Assembly (NCBI RefSeq): GCF_008119665.1
Contig: NZ_CP043046.1
Coordinates: 5,022,001 to 5,086,000, forward strand
DNA: 64,000 bases
DNA from: Pigmentiphaga aceris
GTDB lineage: Bacteria; Pseudomonadota; Gammaproteobacteria; Burkholderiales; Burkholderiaceae_B
Direction of reading: 5' to 3'
How positions within the stretch are numbered: the stretch's first letter is position 1; every line of letters starts with the position of its first letter. The notes under the pieces are model-generated. The model was not told the DNA's origin. It saw only the letters and a program-made list of their open reading frames with translations, and did no database searches. Below, piece by piece: positions 44,497-52,898 of the stretch. The position numbers and the translations under genes were made by a program.

Positions 44497-45177
44497 GTGC
44501 TGCTGAAAATTCCGGGTCTGCTTACCAACGAACAGGTACATCGTTGCCGAGAAGCCCTGGCACGCGCCAGCTGGGTCGATGGGCGCACCACCGCGGGGCA
44601 TGGCGCGGCCAGCGTCAAACAGAATCTGCAATTGGCGCTCAGCGACCCGATCGGCATCGAGGTCGGCAACCTGATCCTCGACGTGCTTGGCCGCTCACCG
44701 CTGTTCATGTCGGCGGCGCTGCCCTTGAAGGTCATGCCGCCGATGTTCAACCGCTATGAAGGTGGTGGCACCTACGGCAACCACGTCGACAACGCGATCC
44801 GTATGCTGCGCGGCACCGACCACCGGGTGCGCACCGACATTTCCACCACGGTCTTCCTGACCGACCCGGCCGACTACGACGGCGGTGAACTGGTCATCGA
44901 AGACACCTATGGTTCCCAGACCATCAAGCTGGCCGCAGGCGACATGGTGATGTATCCCGGCACCAGTGTGCACCGCGTCACGCCCGTGACACGCGGCTCG
45001 CGGATCTCGGCATTTTTCTGGACACAAAGCCTGATACGCGAAGACGCGCAACGGGCGCTGCTGTACGAACTGGACAACTCCATTCAGCAACTGGCTGTCG
45101 ATGTCCCGGGGCACCTTGAGATCACCCGCCTGACGGGCGTGTATCACAACCTGGTTCGTCGCTGGTCGATCACGTGA
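44497..45177 (+). CDS. piuC: Fe(II)/2-oxoglutarate-dependent hydroxylase PiuC/YbiX family
   Basis: 226 aa, the usual length, if started at GTG 44497 with AAAGG 9 bp upstream; the frame continues upstream without homology. The iron triad is H and D of YGNHVDNAI and H of SVHRVTPV, and the 2-oxoglutarate Arg is the R of RGSRISAFFWTQS. PiuC proteins accompany TonB siderophore receptors (PiuA) or act in iron homeostasis, often Fur-controlled, but no receptor is encoded nearby. The stop overlaps the start of the next gene (GTGA) by 4 bp. Confidence 0.92.
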   Translation: MLLKIPGLLTNEQVHRCREALARASWVDGRTTAGHGAASVKQNLQLALSDPIGIEVGNLILDVLGRSPLFMSAALPLKVMPPMFNRYEGGGTYGNHVDNAIRMLRGTDHRVRTDISTTVFLTDPADYDGGELVIEDTYGSQTIKLAAGDMVMYPGTSVHRVTPVTRGSRISAFFWTQSLIREDAQRALLYELDNSIQQLAVDVPGHLEITRLTGVYHNLVRRWSIT

Positions 45178-46289
45178 ACACTGCACCGCTTGCCCCGCTG
45201 ACCCAGATTCCACCGCAAATCGCTGCGATTGCCGACTACGAAAGCTACGCCCGCGAGCGCATGACCGACAGCGCCTGGGCCTACCTGAGCGGTGGTGCCG
45301 CCGATGAACTCACGCTGCGTGAAAACCGCGATGCGTTCGATCGTCTGCGTCTGCAGAACCGGGTGTTGGCTGACCTGAAAGGCGGCGGCACCAAGCTGAA
45401 CCTGTTCGGCTTGCAGCTGGATTACCCAATCGTGCTGGCCCCCGTTGCCTATCACCGGCTTGCCCACCCGCAGGGCGAACTGGCCAGCGTGCTGGGCGCA
45501 TCGGCAATCAAGGTGCCTATGGTGGTCAGCACCCAGGCCAGCATCGGGTTGGAGGACATCGCCCAGGCTGCGCAGACACCGCTGTGGTTCCAGCTGTATC
45601 TGCAGGCCGAGCGCAGCCATACCCTGAGCCTGGTGCGCCGTGCCGAAGCTGCGGGATATCGGGCGATTGTGCTGACGTTGGACGCGCCAGTGAACGGTGT
45701 GCGCAACCGGGAACAGCGTGCATCCTTCCAATTGCCGCCGGGCATCGACGCCCCCAACCTGCGCGATATTCCGTCGCCATCCTTGCCGCCAGCACGCGCA
45801 GGTGAAAGCGCCTTGTTCGGCAAAGGTGTGCTGGACACAGCCCCCACCTGGGACGACCTGGCATGGCTGCGCGCATCTACACGACTGCCCTTGATCGTCA
45901 AAGGCATCACCTCACCGCTCGATGCACTGCAAGCCATCGAGCATGGTGCAGATGGCATCGTGGTGTCCAACCATGGCGGTCGTGTGCTGGATGGGCAACC
46001 CGCGACCATCGATGCATTGCCAGCCGTCACGGCAGCGGTGGCAGGACGGGTGCCTTTGCTGCTGGATGGCGGCATTCGGCGCGGCACCGACATTCTGAAG
46101 GCGCTGGCGTTGGGTGCCACCGCCGTACTGATCGGACGGCCCTATGTCTACGGATTGGCTGCGGCAGGTCCGGTGGGTGTGGTGCATGTAGTGCACATGC
46201 TGCGTACTGAACTGGAAATCGCGATGGCGCTGACCGGATGCAAGACGCTGGCGGACATTACGCCGTCGGTGTTGTGGCAACGCGGCTAA
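45174..46289 (+). CDS. FMN-dependent alpha-hydroxy acid dehydrogenase/oxidase (LldD/lactate oxidase type)
   Basis: 371 aa starting at GTG 45174, overlapping piuC by 4 bp. Blocks include FDRLRLQNRVLAD, LDYPIVLAPVAYHRLAHPQGE, the conserved Lys of PLIVKGITSPLDAL and the catalytic His region GADGIVVSNHGGRVLDGQPATIDALP, with FMN-binding GGIRRGTDILKALALGATAVLIGRPYVYGLAAAG. It oxidises an L-2-hydroxy acid; soluble oxidase or quinone-linked is not distinguishable. Coupling to an iron-dependent oxygenase is unusual. Confidence 0.9.
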   Translation: MNTAPLAPLTQIPPQIAAIADYESYARERMTDSAWAYLSGGAADELTLRENRDAFDRLRLQNRVLADLKGGGTKLNLFGLQLDYPIVLAPVAYHRLAHPQGELASVLGASAIKVPMVVSTQASIGLEDIAQAAQTPLWFQLYLQAERSHTLSLVRRAEAAGYRAIVLTLDAPVNGVRNREQRASFQLPPGIDAPNLRDIPSPSLPPARAGESALFGKGVLDTAPTWDDLAWLRASTRLPLIVKGITSPLDALQAIEHGADGIVVSNHGGRVLDGQPATIDALPAVTAAVAGRVPLLLDGGIRRGTDILKALALGATAVLIGRPYVYGLAAAGPVGVVHVVHMLRTELEIAMALTGCKTLADITPSVLWQRG

Positions 46290-46315
46290 ATCAACACCCC
46301 ATCAGCAGAAATCGA

Positions 46316-46762
46316 TCAGCAGCACAGGCAGCGCAGACGAAGCCTGCCGCCACCACCGCCCAGGAAACCGCCACCGGGGTAGTCTTCATCGGATACGGGG
46401 GCAGACGAAAACAGCCCGATGCGATTGCCCTCGCAATCCTCGATTTCCGCCACGCAGCCGTACTCGCCCACGGCGGTTTCCTCGCGCCGCACCGCCCCGC
46501 CCTGCTGCGCCGCCCGAAACAATGTCAGCGGAATATCCGCGACATTCATGTAGATCCGCGCACCTGCCTGCCCCGGCACATAACGATCCCCCTGCACCAA
46601 AGCACCGCTGATCCCAGGTGACCCGTCAGCGTGCGGCAGCAATGCCATGTCCTTGCCCGGAATGCGCACGCGCTCGCACGTCTGCCCGAAAACCGTCGCG
46701 TAAAAATCCATGGCGCGCGCCATGTCCAAGACGGGGATTTCAAAGTAGGAAACGGGGTTCAT
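46316..46762 (-). CDS. VOC-superfamily (glyoxalase/bleomycin-resistance) protein with unusual tail
   Basis: 148 aa from the Met at 46762. The glyoxalase fold is visible as MNPVSYFEIPVLDMARAMDFYATVFG, ISGALVQGDRYVPG, YMNVADIPLTL and GCVAEIEDCEGNRIGLFS. The last ~28 residues (starting SAPVSDEDYPGGGFLGGGGG and ending LRLRCLCC) are not family-like, suggesting the ancestral stop was lost. It is clearly paralogous to the VOC protein at 53 kb. Function unknown; the metal-binding residues of glyoxalase I are incomplete. Confidence 0.85.
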   Translation of the reverse strand: MNPVSYFEIPVLDMARAMDFYATVFGQTCERVRIPGKDMALLPHADGSPGISGALVQGDRYVPGQAGARIYMNVADIPLTLFRAAQQGGAVRREETAVGEYGCVAEIEDCEGNRIGLFSSAPVSDEDYPGGGFLGGGGGRLRLRCLCC

Positions 46763-46911
46763 TGCTTGGTGCATCGGGTAAACAAGTCATACCTTAGCTG
46801 GAATGACGATGGTCGGAATAAGGATATGCGTTAGAAGTTAAGGCAAATATTGTCTTTCCCCAGCACCTTTCCTGCCACGTAGATTCTGCCCTTTTGCGCC
46901 GACCATGACTC

Positions 46912-48288
46912 ATGAGCACCCGACGCGAGCTGCGGCTCAATACCTTCCAGATGAGCACGCCCACCCATAACTGGGCAGGCATGTGGCGACATCCCGACGA
47001 CCGGGGCACCGAGTACAACCAGCTTGATTACTGGACATCGATGGCGCAGCTGGCCGAACGTGGCCTGCTCGATGCGATCTTCATCGCCGACGTTTTTGGC
47101 GTCTACGACGTGTATGGCGGCTCGGCCGATGCGGCACTGCGCAGCGGTGCCCAAGCCCCCTGCCTGGACCCAAGCATTGCTATTTCAGCCATGGCACACG
47201 CCACCCGGCATGTCGGCTTTGGCGTGACCGCCAACCTGACCTACGAACACCCGTTCCAGTTCGCCCGACGCTATTCCACCCTGGACCACTTCACGCGCGG
47301 CCGCGTTGGCTGGAACATCGTCACGGGGTACCTGAAAAGCGGCGCGAGCGGCATGGGACTGAACGACATCCGCAGCCACGACATTCGCTACGATGCCGCC
47401 GACGATTTCATGCAAGCCGTCTACAAGTTATGGGAAGCCAGCTGGGAAGACGGTGCGGTCGTGCGCGATCGCGCCAGCGGCATTTTCACGCATCCCGACA
47501 AAGTGCATGTGATCAAACACGACGGCCCGTACTACCAGGTCAATGCACGCCATCTTTCCGAACCATCGCCCCAGCGCACGCCCGTGCTGTATCAGGCCGG
47601 CACCTCGCAACGCGGCATTGCGTTCGCGGCACAACATGCAGAATGCGTGTTCATCAACGGCACCAGCAAAGGCTCGGTGGCACGCTCGGTAAAGACGCTG
47701 CGCGAACAAGCGGTCCGATACGGACGCAAGCCAGACGACATTGCCGCATTCCTGGGCTGCAACGTGGTGGTGGCCGCGTCACGCGGCGAGGCTCAAGACC
47801 TGCTGGAAGATTACCGCCGCTACCTTGACGTACAAGGACAGCTGTCGCTGGTCGCGGGGTGGACGGGCATCGACTTTGCCGACATTGCCTTGGACGACGC
47901 GGTGCAATTCGTCAAAAGCAATGCTGTGCAATCGACTGTCGAACACCTGACGATCAATGCGCCTCGCCCGTTCACCGTGCGCGAAGTTGCCGACTTCGGG
48001 GTGCCTGGCGCACGTGCGCCATTCATTCTCGGCACGCCTTCGGAAGTCGCTGACGAACTGATCTCGTGGGTGGATGAAACCGGCATCGACGGTTTCAATC
48101 TGGTGCGCATCGTGTCACCGGGTTCACTGCAGCGCTTTGTCGACATGGTGGTGCCCGAACTGCAATCGCGCGGAGCCTTCAAGACGCAATATCGGGAAGG
48201 CACGCTGCGCGAAAAGCTGTTCGGAGACGGCCCCTTGCTGAACGCTCGGCATCCGGGTGGGGCACTGCGGGGGAGCTTGCGCGGCTGA
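46912..48288 (+). CDS. NtaA/SnaA/DszA-type FMN-dependent LLM monooxygenase
   Basis: 458 aa, matching the length of this class. The opening RRELRLNTFQMSTPTHNWAGMWRHPDD and the TIM-barrel blocks IFIADVFGVYDVYGG, ARRYSTLDHFTRGRVGWNIVTGY and PVLYQAGTSQRGIAFAAQHAECVFING are typical of luciferase-like monooxygenases with reduced flavin (nitrilotriacetate, dibenzothiophene sulfone and pristinamycin steps). It needs a partner flavin reductase, not encoded here. The convergent SsuD- and SfnB/DszC-like genes suggest a sulfonate or sulfone substrate. Confidence 0.9.
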   Translation: MSTRRELRLNTFQMSTPTHNWAGMWRHPDDRGTEYNQLDYWTSMAQLAERGLLDAIFIADVFGVYDVYGGSADAALRSGAQAPCLDPSIAISAMAHATRHVGFGVTANLTYEHPFQFARRYSTLDHFTRGRVGWNIVTGYLKSGASGMGLNDIRSHDIRYDAADDFMQAVYKLWEASWEDGAVVRDRASGIFTHPDKVHVIKHDGPYYQVNARHLSEPSPQRTPVLYQAGTSQRGIAFAAQHAECVFINGTSKGSVARSVKTLREQAVRYGRKPDDIAAFLGCNVVVAASRGEAQDLLEDYRRYLDVQGQLSLVAGWTGIDFADIALDDAVQFVKSNAVQSTVEHLTINAPRPFTVREVADFGVPGARAPFILGTPSEVADELISWVDETGIDGFNLVRIVSPGSLQRFVDMVVPELQSRGAFKTQYREGTLREKLFGDGPLLNARHPGGALRGSLRG

Positions 48289-48300
48289 GGCAACGCGCAC

Positions 48301-48323
48301 GGACGCCTGTCACGCAGGCGTCC
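48301..48323. terminator. Convergent hairpin between the two monooxygenases
   Basis: GGACGCCTG (48301-48309) pairs with CAGGCGTCC (48315-48323), loop TCACG. It overlaps the end of the minus-strand gene and lacks a strong T run, so it is a weak terminator candidate. Confidence 0.4.
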
Positions 48324-49449
48324 ACAACCCCCGCTTGCGCAAGATGGCTCCCGCCCCCTCGGCAAACCAATACGCCTCTTCGATATGCGGTTGGCCCGAC
48401 AAGATGAAGTGGGTCAAGCCCAGCGCGTGGTACTCGGCGATGCGCTCGGCAACCTGCGCATGGCTGCCGACCAGCGCAGTGCCTGCGCCCCCACGCACCA
48501 GTCCATAACCCGCCCACAGGTTCGGCGAGATTTCCAGGTTGCGCGCGCTGCGGCCAACGGCATCAGCGCCGAGCTTGCTGACCAAGGCGGTCATGCGCTG
48601 CTGGCCCACGGATTCGGTCCGCGAAAACAGCGCCAGCGCTTCGCGCACCCGCTCGGGTGACACCGCAGACTGCAAACGTTCCGCTTGTTCCCAGGCCTGC
48701 GCTTCCGTATCGCGGCTGATGACGTGCAGTCGAATGCCGTATTCCAGACTGCGACCATGCTGTCGCGCCAAGCCCTGCACACGCTCAAAACGTTCGCCAA
48801 TCTGTCTCGGCGTCTCACCCCATGCCAGGTAGGTGTCGGCGTATTGCGCGGCCACTTGCTCGGCAGCCGGGCTTGCCCCACCGAAGAACACCGGCGGCGG
48901 TGCGTAGGGGGAAGCAAGCAGGTTTGCACCCTCGATTTGATAATGCTCACCTTGGAAGTCCACCGCCTTGCCTGACCCCGCACGCTCGCCCAATTGGCGG
49001 AACACCTGCAGAAATTCACCCGTGCGCGCGTATCGCTGCGCGTGGTCGGCATGGTCACCGAAGCGACGCTGCTCCACCGGATCGCCACCCGTCACGATGT
49101 TGATCAGCAGACGGCCTTCCGTCAGCCGCTGAAAGCTTGCGGCCTGATGAGCAGCCAGCGTTGGCGAAATGAAGCCAGGACGAAACGCCACCAGGAACTT
49201 CAGGCGGCGCGCGTGTTGCGACAACGCGGCCGTCGTGATCCATGCGTCTTCGCACCACGTGCCGGTGGGGGTCAGCGCAGCCTCGAACCCTAGCGTCTCT
49301 GCCGTGCCGGCTACCTGTTTCAGATAGTCCAACGTAGCTGGACGAAACGCCCCTGCCACGCCATCGATGCGATGCGAGTCATCACCGGAACCGACGATGT
49401 CGCGGCTGTCGCCATTGGTTGGCAGATACCAGTGCAGATGAATGCTCAT
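48310..49449 (-). CDS. SsuD-like FMNH2-dependent alkanesulfonate-type monooxygenase
   Basis: 379 aa. The opening HLHWYLPTNGDSRDIVGSG and LTPTGTWCEDAWITTAAL, VAFRPGFISPTLAAHQAAS, LINIVTGGDPVEQRRFGD and VFFGGASPAAEQVAAQYADTYLAWGETPRQIGERFERV are SsuD hallmarks, with the Arg/flap segment later. SsuD frees sulfite from alkanesulfonates using reduced FMN from SsuE. Neither SsuE nor the SsuABC importer is encoded here. It overlaps the acyl-CoA dehydrogenase-like gene by 4 bp, implying a shared transcript. Confidence 0.92.
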   Translation of the reverse strand: MSIHLHWYLPTNGDSRDIVGSGDDSHRIDGVAGAFRPATLDYLKQVAGTAETLGFEAALTPTGTWCEDAWITTAALSQHARRLKFLVAFRPGFISPTLAAHQAASFQRLTEGRLLINIVTGGDPVEQRRFGDHADHAQRYARTGEFLQVFRQLGERAGSGKAVDFQGEHYQIEGANLLASPYAPPPVFFGGASPAAEQVAAQYADTYLAWGETPRQIGERFERVQGLARQHGRSLEYGIRLHVISRDTEAQAWEQAERLQSAVSPERVREALALFSRTESVGQQRMTALVSKLGADAVGRSARNLEISPNLWAGYGLVRGGAGTALVGSHAQVAERIAEYHALGLTHFILSGQPHIEEAYWFAEGAGAILRKRGLWTPA

Positions 49450-50783
49450 GCCTGGACTCCCGCAACGCCGGGGGCGTGCTTGCTCGTGCTTGACTGATTT
49501 ACACCGGGCTGATGTACACCGGACTGATTTACGCCGGGCTCATTCACCCCCTGCGTTTTCGCACCCACCGCCCAATAGAACGATGGCGCAGTGCCGTTGA
49601 TTTCGTTGTCACCCACCAGTCTGGCTTTGTAGATGGTCGGGTTGTGCGACGTGAGCGTGCGTGCGTTGCGCCAGTGCCGGTCAAGCCGAATGTCTTCCAG
49701 CAGGGACGAGGCCCCACCCACATCGAAAAGCTTGCTTGCCGCGCCCACGACTACGTCGGCCAGCGCAATCTGCGCTTGTGCCGTTTCCAGTTCGACCCGC
49801 TGCAACAACGCGTCGTCGGCGCGACCATCACGTATGCGTGCGCGGTCAGCGTCACCCAGGCTGCGCGCCACTGCACGCACCAGCGCCGTTGCGGTGAACG
49901 AGGCCGACGACAACTGGCCGACCACCTGCTGCACCAGCGGATCGGTGGCAGCCGAGTCACCCGCGCCATGGCTGAAGGTTCGCTTGCGCGCCCGCACATA
50001 GGCGCTTGCATCACGCAAGATCGCGCGTGCAATGCCAGCCAGCGTGGCCAGATGCGTCAGCTGAAAAACTGCCGTCATCGGCGTGGCCGTATTGCGCGCG
50101 TAAGAGAACACTTGATCTGCCGGCACATGCACATCGGTGAAACGCGTCGTTCCCGATGCACTGGCCCGCTGCCCGAAACCGAACCAGTCATCCACCAGTT
50201 CCACGCCCGGCGCATTCGCCGCCACAATCGCAAAGCTCTGGTGATTCGGCGGCATCGGTTGGTCGCGCTTGGCGGCGACCTGAATCCAGTCTGCGTACAA
50301 GGAACCGGTGCTGTAGAACTTCTCACCGTTCAAGCGCCAGCCATCGTCGGTCTGGCTCAAGGTGGTTGACAGTTCACCCGGCGTGTTCTCGCCACGCTCT
50401 GTCGTGGCGTTGCCAAAGATGGCCCCCTCGGCAATCAGGCGAAGCCAGCGCGGGCGATGCTCGGCGGCGATTTCGACATTCAATCGTTCCACAAAACCGA
50501 AGTGTGAACGCAGAGCCTGGGGCAGATTGGAGTCAGCTTCACCAAGCTCGATGAACAGCTCGAACAAGTCTTCGATGGATGCACCAAAGCCGCCAAGTTC
50601 CACCGGTACACGCAACGCGCCGAAGCGGGCTTCGCGCAACCAGGCGATGGGTTCATACGCCAGCACACGCTCGTTGTCGCGTTGGGCTGCGCCCTGTGCA
50701 ATGCGGTCGAAGACCGGTCGGAAACGCGCAGCCAGCGCGTGGTAATCGGTGGGGTCGATTGAATCAGCGTGTTCGGTTGACAT
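49446..50783 (-). CDS. SfnB/DszC-type acyl-CoA dehydrogenase-fold monooxygenase
   Basis: 445 aa from the Met at 50783; 449 from 50795. The acyl-CoA dehydrogenase fold is shown by FGALRVPVELGGFGASIEDLFELFIELGEADSNLPQALRSHFGFVE, FGNATTERG, LNGEKFYSTGSLYADWIQVAA and VRARKRTF. The typical Glu catalytic base of acyl-CoA dehydrogenases is not evident, as in flavin monooxygenases of the SfnB/DszC class that act in sulfone/sulfoxide metabolism. The last ~30 residues are GVNQ/GVHQ repeats encoded by 15-bp units. First gene of an operon with the SsuD-like gene. Confidence 0.88.
   Translation of the reverse strand: MSTEHADSIDPTDYHALAARFRPVFDRIAQGAAQRDNERVLAYEPIAWLREARFGALRVPVELGGFGASIEDLFELFIELGEADSNLPQALRSHFGFVERLNVEIAAEHRPRWLRLIAEGAIFGNATTERGENTPGELSTTLSQTDDGWRLNGEKFYSTGSLYADWIQVAAKRDQPMPPNHQSFAIVAANAPGVELVDDWFGFGQRASASGTTRFTDVHVPADQVFSYARNTATPMTAVFQLTHLATLAGIARAILRDASAYVRARKRTFSHGAGDSAATDPLVQQVVGQLSSASFTATALVRAVARSLGDADRARIRDGRADDALLQRVELETAQAQIALADVVVGAASKLFDVGGASSLLEDIRLDRHWRNARTLTSHNPTIYKARLVGDNEINGTAPSFYWAVGAKTQGVNEPGVNQSGVHQPGVNQSSTSKHAPGVAGVQA
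49494..49553 (-). repeat. 15-bp tandem repeat at the end of the monooxygenase gene
   Basis: Four units on plus: CTGATTTACACCGGG, CTGATGTACACCGGA, CTGATTTACGCCGGG and CTCATTCACCCCCTG (49494-49553). Each encodes five residues of a P-G-V-N/H-Q-type tail, in frame. Confidence 0.88.
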
Positions 50784-51052
50784 GGGCCAGGTCAAATGTC
50801 GAACACGACATGGTAGAGAGCAGCCGGCCTCGGACCAACGATCATTTATGCATGACTAAATTCGGGCGCACGTGCAAAAGCATTCGTGGAATGCCGATGC
50901 AAAAAACCTGGCATTGCAATTCCAAGCCTTGCTTGAACAAGAAAAAATAGAGATCCAGCGGATCGAGCCGCCGACCTGATATCGCCTGCGTGCCATCGAC
51001 ATCGCTTGAGATGATCGGGCAGGATCAAACGGTACTGACCGACTATCTTGGA

Positions 51053-51170
51053 TCAGCCTGGCTGGACATTCAAAGCATCCTGCTCCGCCCCGGATGTGCG
51101 GATGGTCTGCCGTATCTGCCGCGCATCGCGCGCAGGCCGTACGCCGAAATGTCGCAGATATTCGCGGCTG
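51053..51170 (-). pseudogene. Remnant: C-terminal end of an AraC-family regulator
   Basis: Read on the minus strand the segment gives IFSREYLRHFGVRPARDARQI and then RQTIRTSGAEQDALNVQPG before a stop at 51053. That is the last part of an AraC DNA-binding domain (second HTH, FSREYxRxFGxxPxxD). The N-terminal ~250 residues are missing and nothing upstream restores them; at the other edge the coding strand meets an SDR fragment in the opposite direction. Too short to function. Confidence 0.65.
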
Positions 51171-51380
51171 AAGATTGCCCCGGGCACCATTGCCACCGAC
51201 GTTGGCGGCGGCGCAGTGCGCGACAACAACGACGTGAATGCGTATGTGGCACAAGACATTGCACTGGGACGCGTGGGCCAGCCAGACGACATCGGTGCTG
51301 CGGTCGCCGCGATTCTTTCCGATGACATGGCCTGGGCCAACGGCACGACCTTCGATATTTCCGGCGGACAGCTGCTGTAA
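51171..51380 (+). pseudogene. Remnant: C-terminal end of an SDR oxidoreductase
   Basis: The plus-strand frame gives IAPGTIATDVGGGAVRDNND, then VNAYVAQDIALGRVGQPDDIG and a classical SDR end (WANGTTFDISGGQLL, stop at 51380). The cofactor-binding and catalytic (S-Y-K) parts are absent. It starts immediately where the opposite-strand AraC remnant ends, so both N-termini and the divergent promoter seem to have been lost together. Confidence 0.75.
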
Positions 51381-51527
51381 GACGATCGAAAGGCAGCATC
51401 AGCGTGATGTTTTTCCTAACAACATTGTGCCGAGGTTCTAGGTATCGTTAGCCGGCACGGGGGTCATGCCGTCTTCGACATGGCACCCAGGATGCCCTTC
51501 CCTTCTGCCGCCCACGACATCTCGCCC

Positions 51528-52898
51528 ATGCAACTTCGCCACACCCTTCCCGCGCTTTTGATCTCTCTTGCATGGGCTGCGTCGCCCACCGTGGCACAGG
51601 CTGCGGGCATGAACTGCGCACGTGCAGCAACCGCGACGGAAAAGGCAATCTGTGCCGATCCTGAACTGCTTGAACGTGACGCCCGTCTGGCCGATACGTA
51701 TTCGCGCATGCTTGCCGCAGACGCGTCAAAATCTGCCGCGGTGCGCGATGCCCAACGCGCCTGGCTGCAGGTGCGCAATCGCTGCGGCGCGAACGCAAGC
51801 TGCCTGCGCAATGCCTACGACGAGCGCACGGCGACATTGATCGACCAGCATCGGCTTGCTGCGGCCTACCAGCCCGACGACACCGATCTTCAGGCTGCCG
51901 AGGAACTGAAGACCGCGATTGCCGAGCAGCTGAAAAAGAACCCGGAGTTTCCGCTGGAAAATGCCCTGAATGCGTTCCGCATTCCGGATGCCGACATGAC
52001 GGCATTTGCCAACGAGCCCGTGCCGAACAGCGACGATCCGGCAGAATTTCCGCGCAAGCGACCCAAGGGCGTCAACGAAGATGAATGGCGTGCACTGAAG
52101 GCCACCGACCTGGTGAGCGAAAGTGAGAACGGCAGTTCGCGTTATGCACTGATCGACCTGGATGGCGATGGCAAACGCGACCTGATCATCGACGACTACA
52201 TCGGCGGCACGGGGCTGTTCAACTACATCAGCACCCGTCGCAGAGACGGTGGCAAATTCGTTGACGGCACCTCGGTCTATTCATTGAACGGACGCGGTGC
52301 CAACCAGGACGGCACCTGGGTGCGACTGCAAGGACGCGTCTACGCAGCCTATCGCGTGGGCTACTACGGAGAAGACACGCTGTACCTGATGCGCGCATTG
52401 AAACCCGCAGGCAAGGTACCGGCCGTGACCGTGCACTACCGCTACAACCTGCAGGTTCCGAAGGTGCAGGTAAGCGATGACGGCAAGACACGCACGACGC
52501 TGGACGACAAGCTGCACAGCGCTTTGACGAAGGCCTTGCCCAAGGTCACGGTGGCCCAGGACCGTCAGCCGTCCATGCCAAAACGCGAGCCCATCTGCCC
52601 GATCCCGGCCAACACCAGCGAGGACGACCGCGACGCTTATTACGGGGCCGGCCCTGGGCACTACACCATCGAGATCGTCGCGGACTTCCCTGTGCAGAAA
52701 GATGGTGTCTGCCACATTGGTCGTCTGATCGATTGGTTCGGCGGCTACGACAACAAGGAAGGGCTGGCTGCGATGTATTCGGTCTCACGTCCAGGCGCGG
52801 CGGAAAACGATAGCAAGACCTACAACGTGACAGGAAAACGCACGGCCACCGATGTCTCCACGTCACTGAAAGCGGTAGAAGGCAACAACGGTATCTGA
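51528..52898 (+). CDS. Secreted protein with LprI-like N-terminal domain
   Basis: 456 aa from the ATG at 51528. Signal peptide residues 1-24 (cleavage near VAQA|AG). The following ~80 residues match the lysozyme-inhibitor LprI-type domain: a CxxA..TEKAICADPELLERDARLADTYSRML core with paired Cys and DAQRAWLQVRNRCGANASCLRNAYDERTATL. The rest (~110-456) is unassigned; it contains a DLDGDGKRDLIIDDYIGGTGLF segment resembling calcium-binding FG-GAP-like repeats. Periplasmic location is likely. The gene's last 353 bp are read antisense by the convergent VOC frame. Confidence 0.8.
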   Translation: MQLRHTLPALLISLAWAASPTVAQAAGMNCARAATATEKAICADPELLERDARLADTYSRMLAADASKSAAVRDAQRAWLQVRNRCGANASCLRNAYDERTATLIDQHRLAAAYQPDDTDLQAAEELKTAIAEQLKKNPEFPLENALNAFRIPDADMTAFANEPVPNSDDPAEFPRKRPKGVNEDEWRALKATDLVSESENGSSRYALIDLDGDGKRDLIIDDYIGGTGLFNYISTRRRDGGKFVDGTSVYSLNGRGANQDGTWVRLQGRVYAAYRVGYYGEDTLYLMRALKPAGKVPAVTVHYRYNLQVPKVQVSDDGKTRTTLDDKLHSALTKALPKVTVAQDRQPSMPKREPICPIPANTSEDDRDAYYGAGPGHYTIEIVADFPVQKDGVCHIGRLIDWFGGYDNKEGLAAMYSVSRPGAAENDSKTYNVTGKRTATDVSTSLKAVEGNNGI

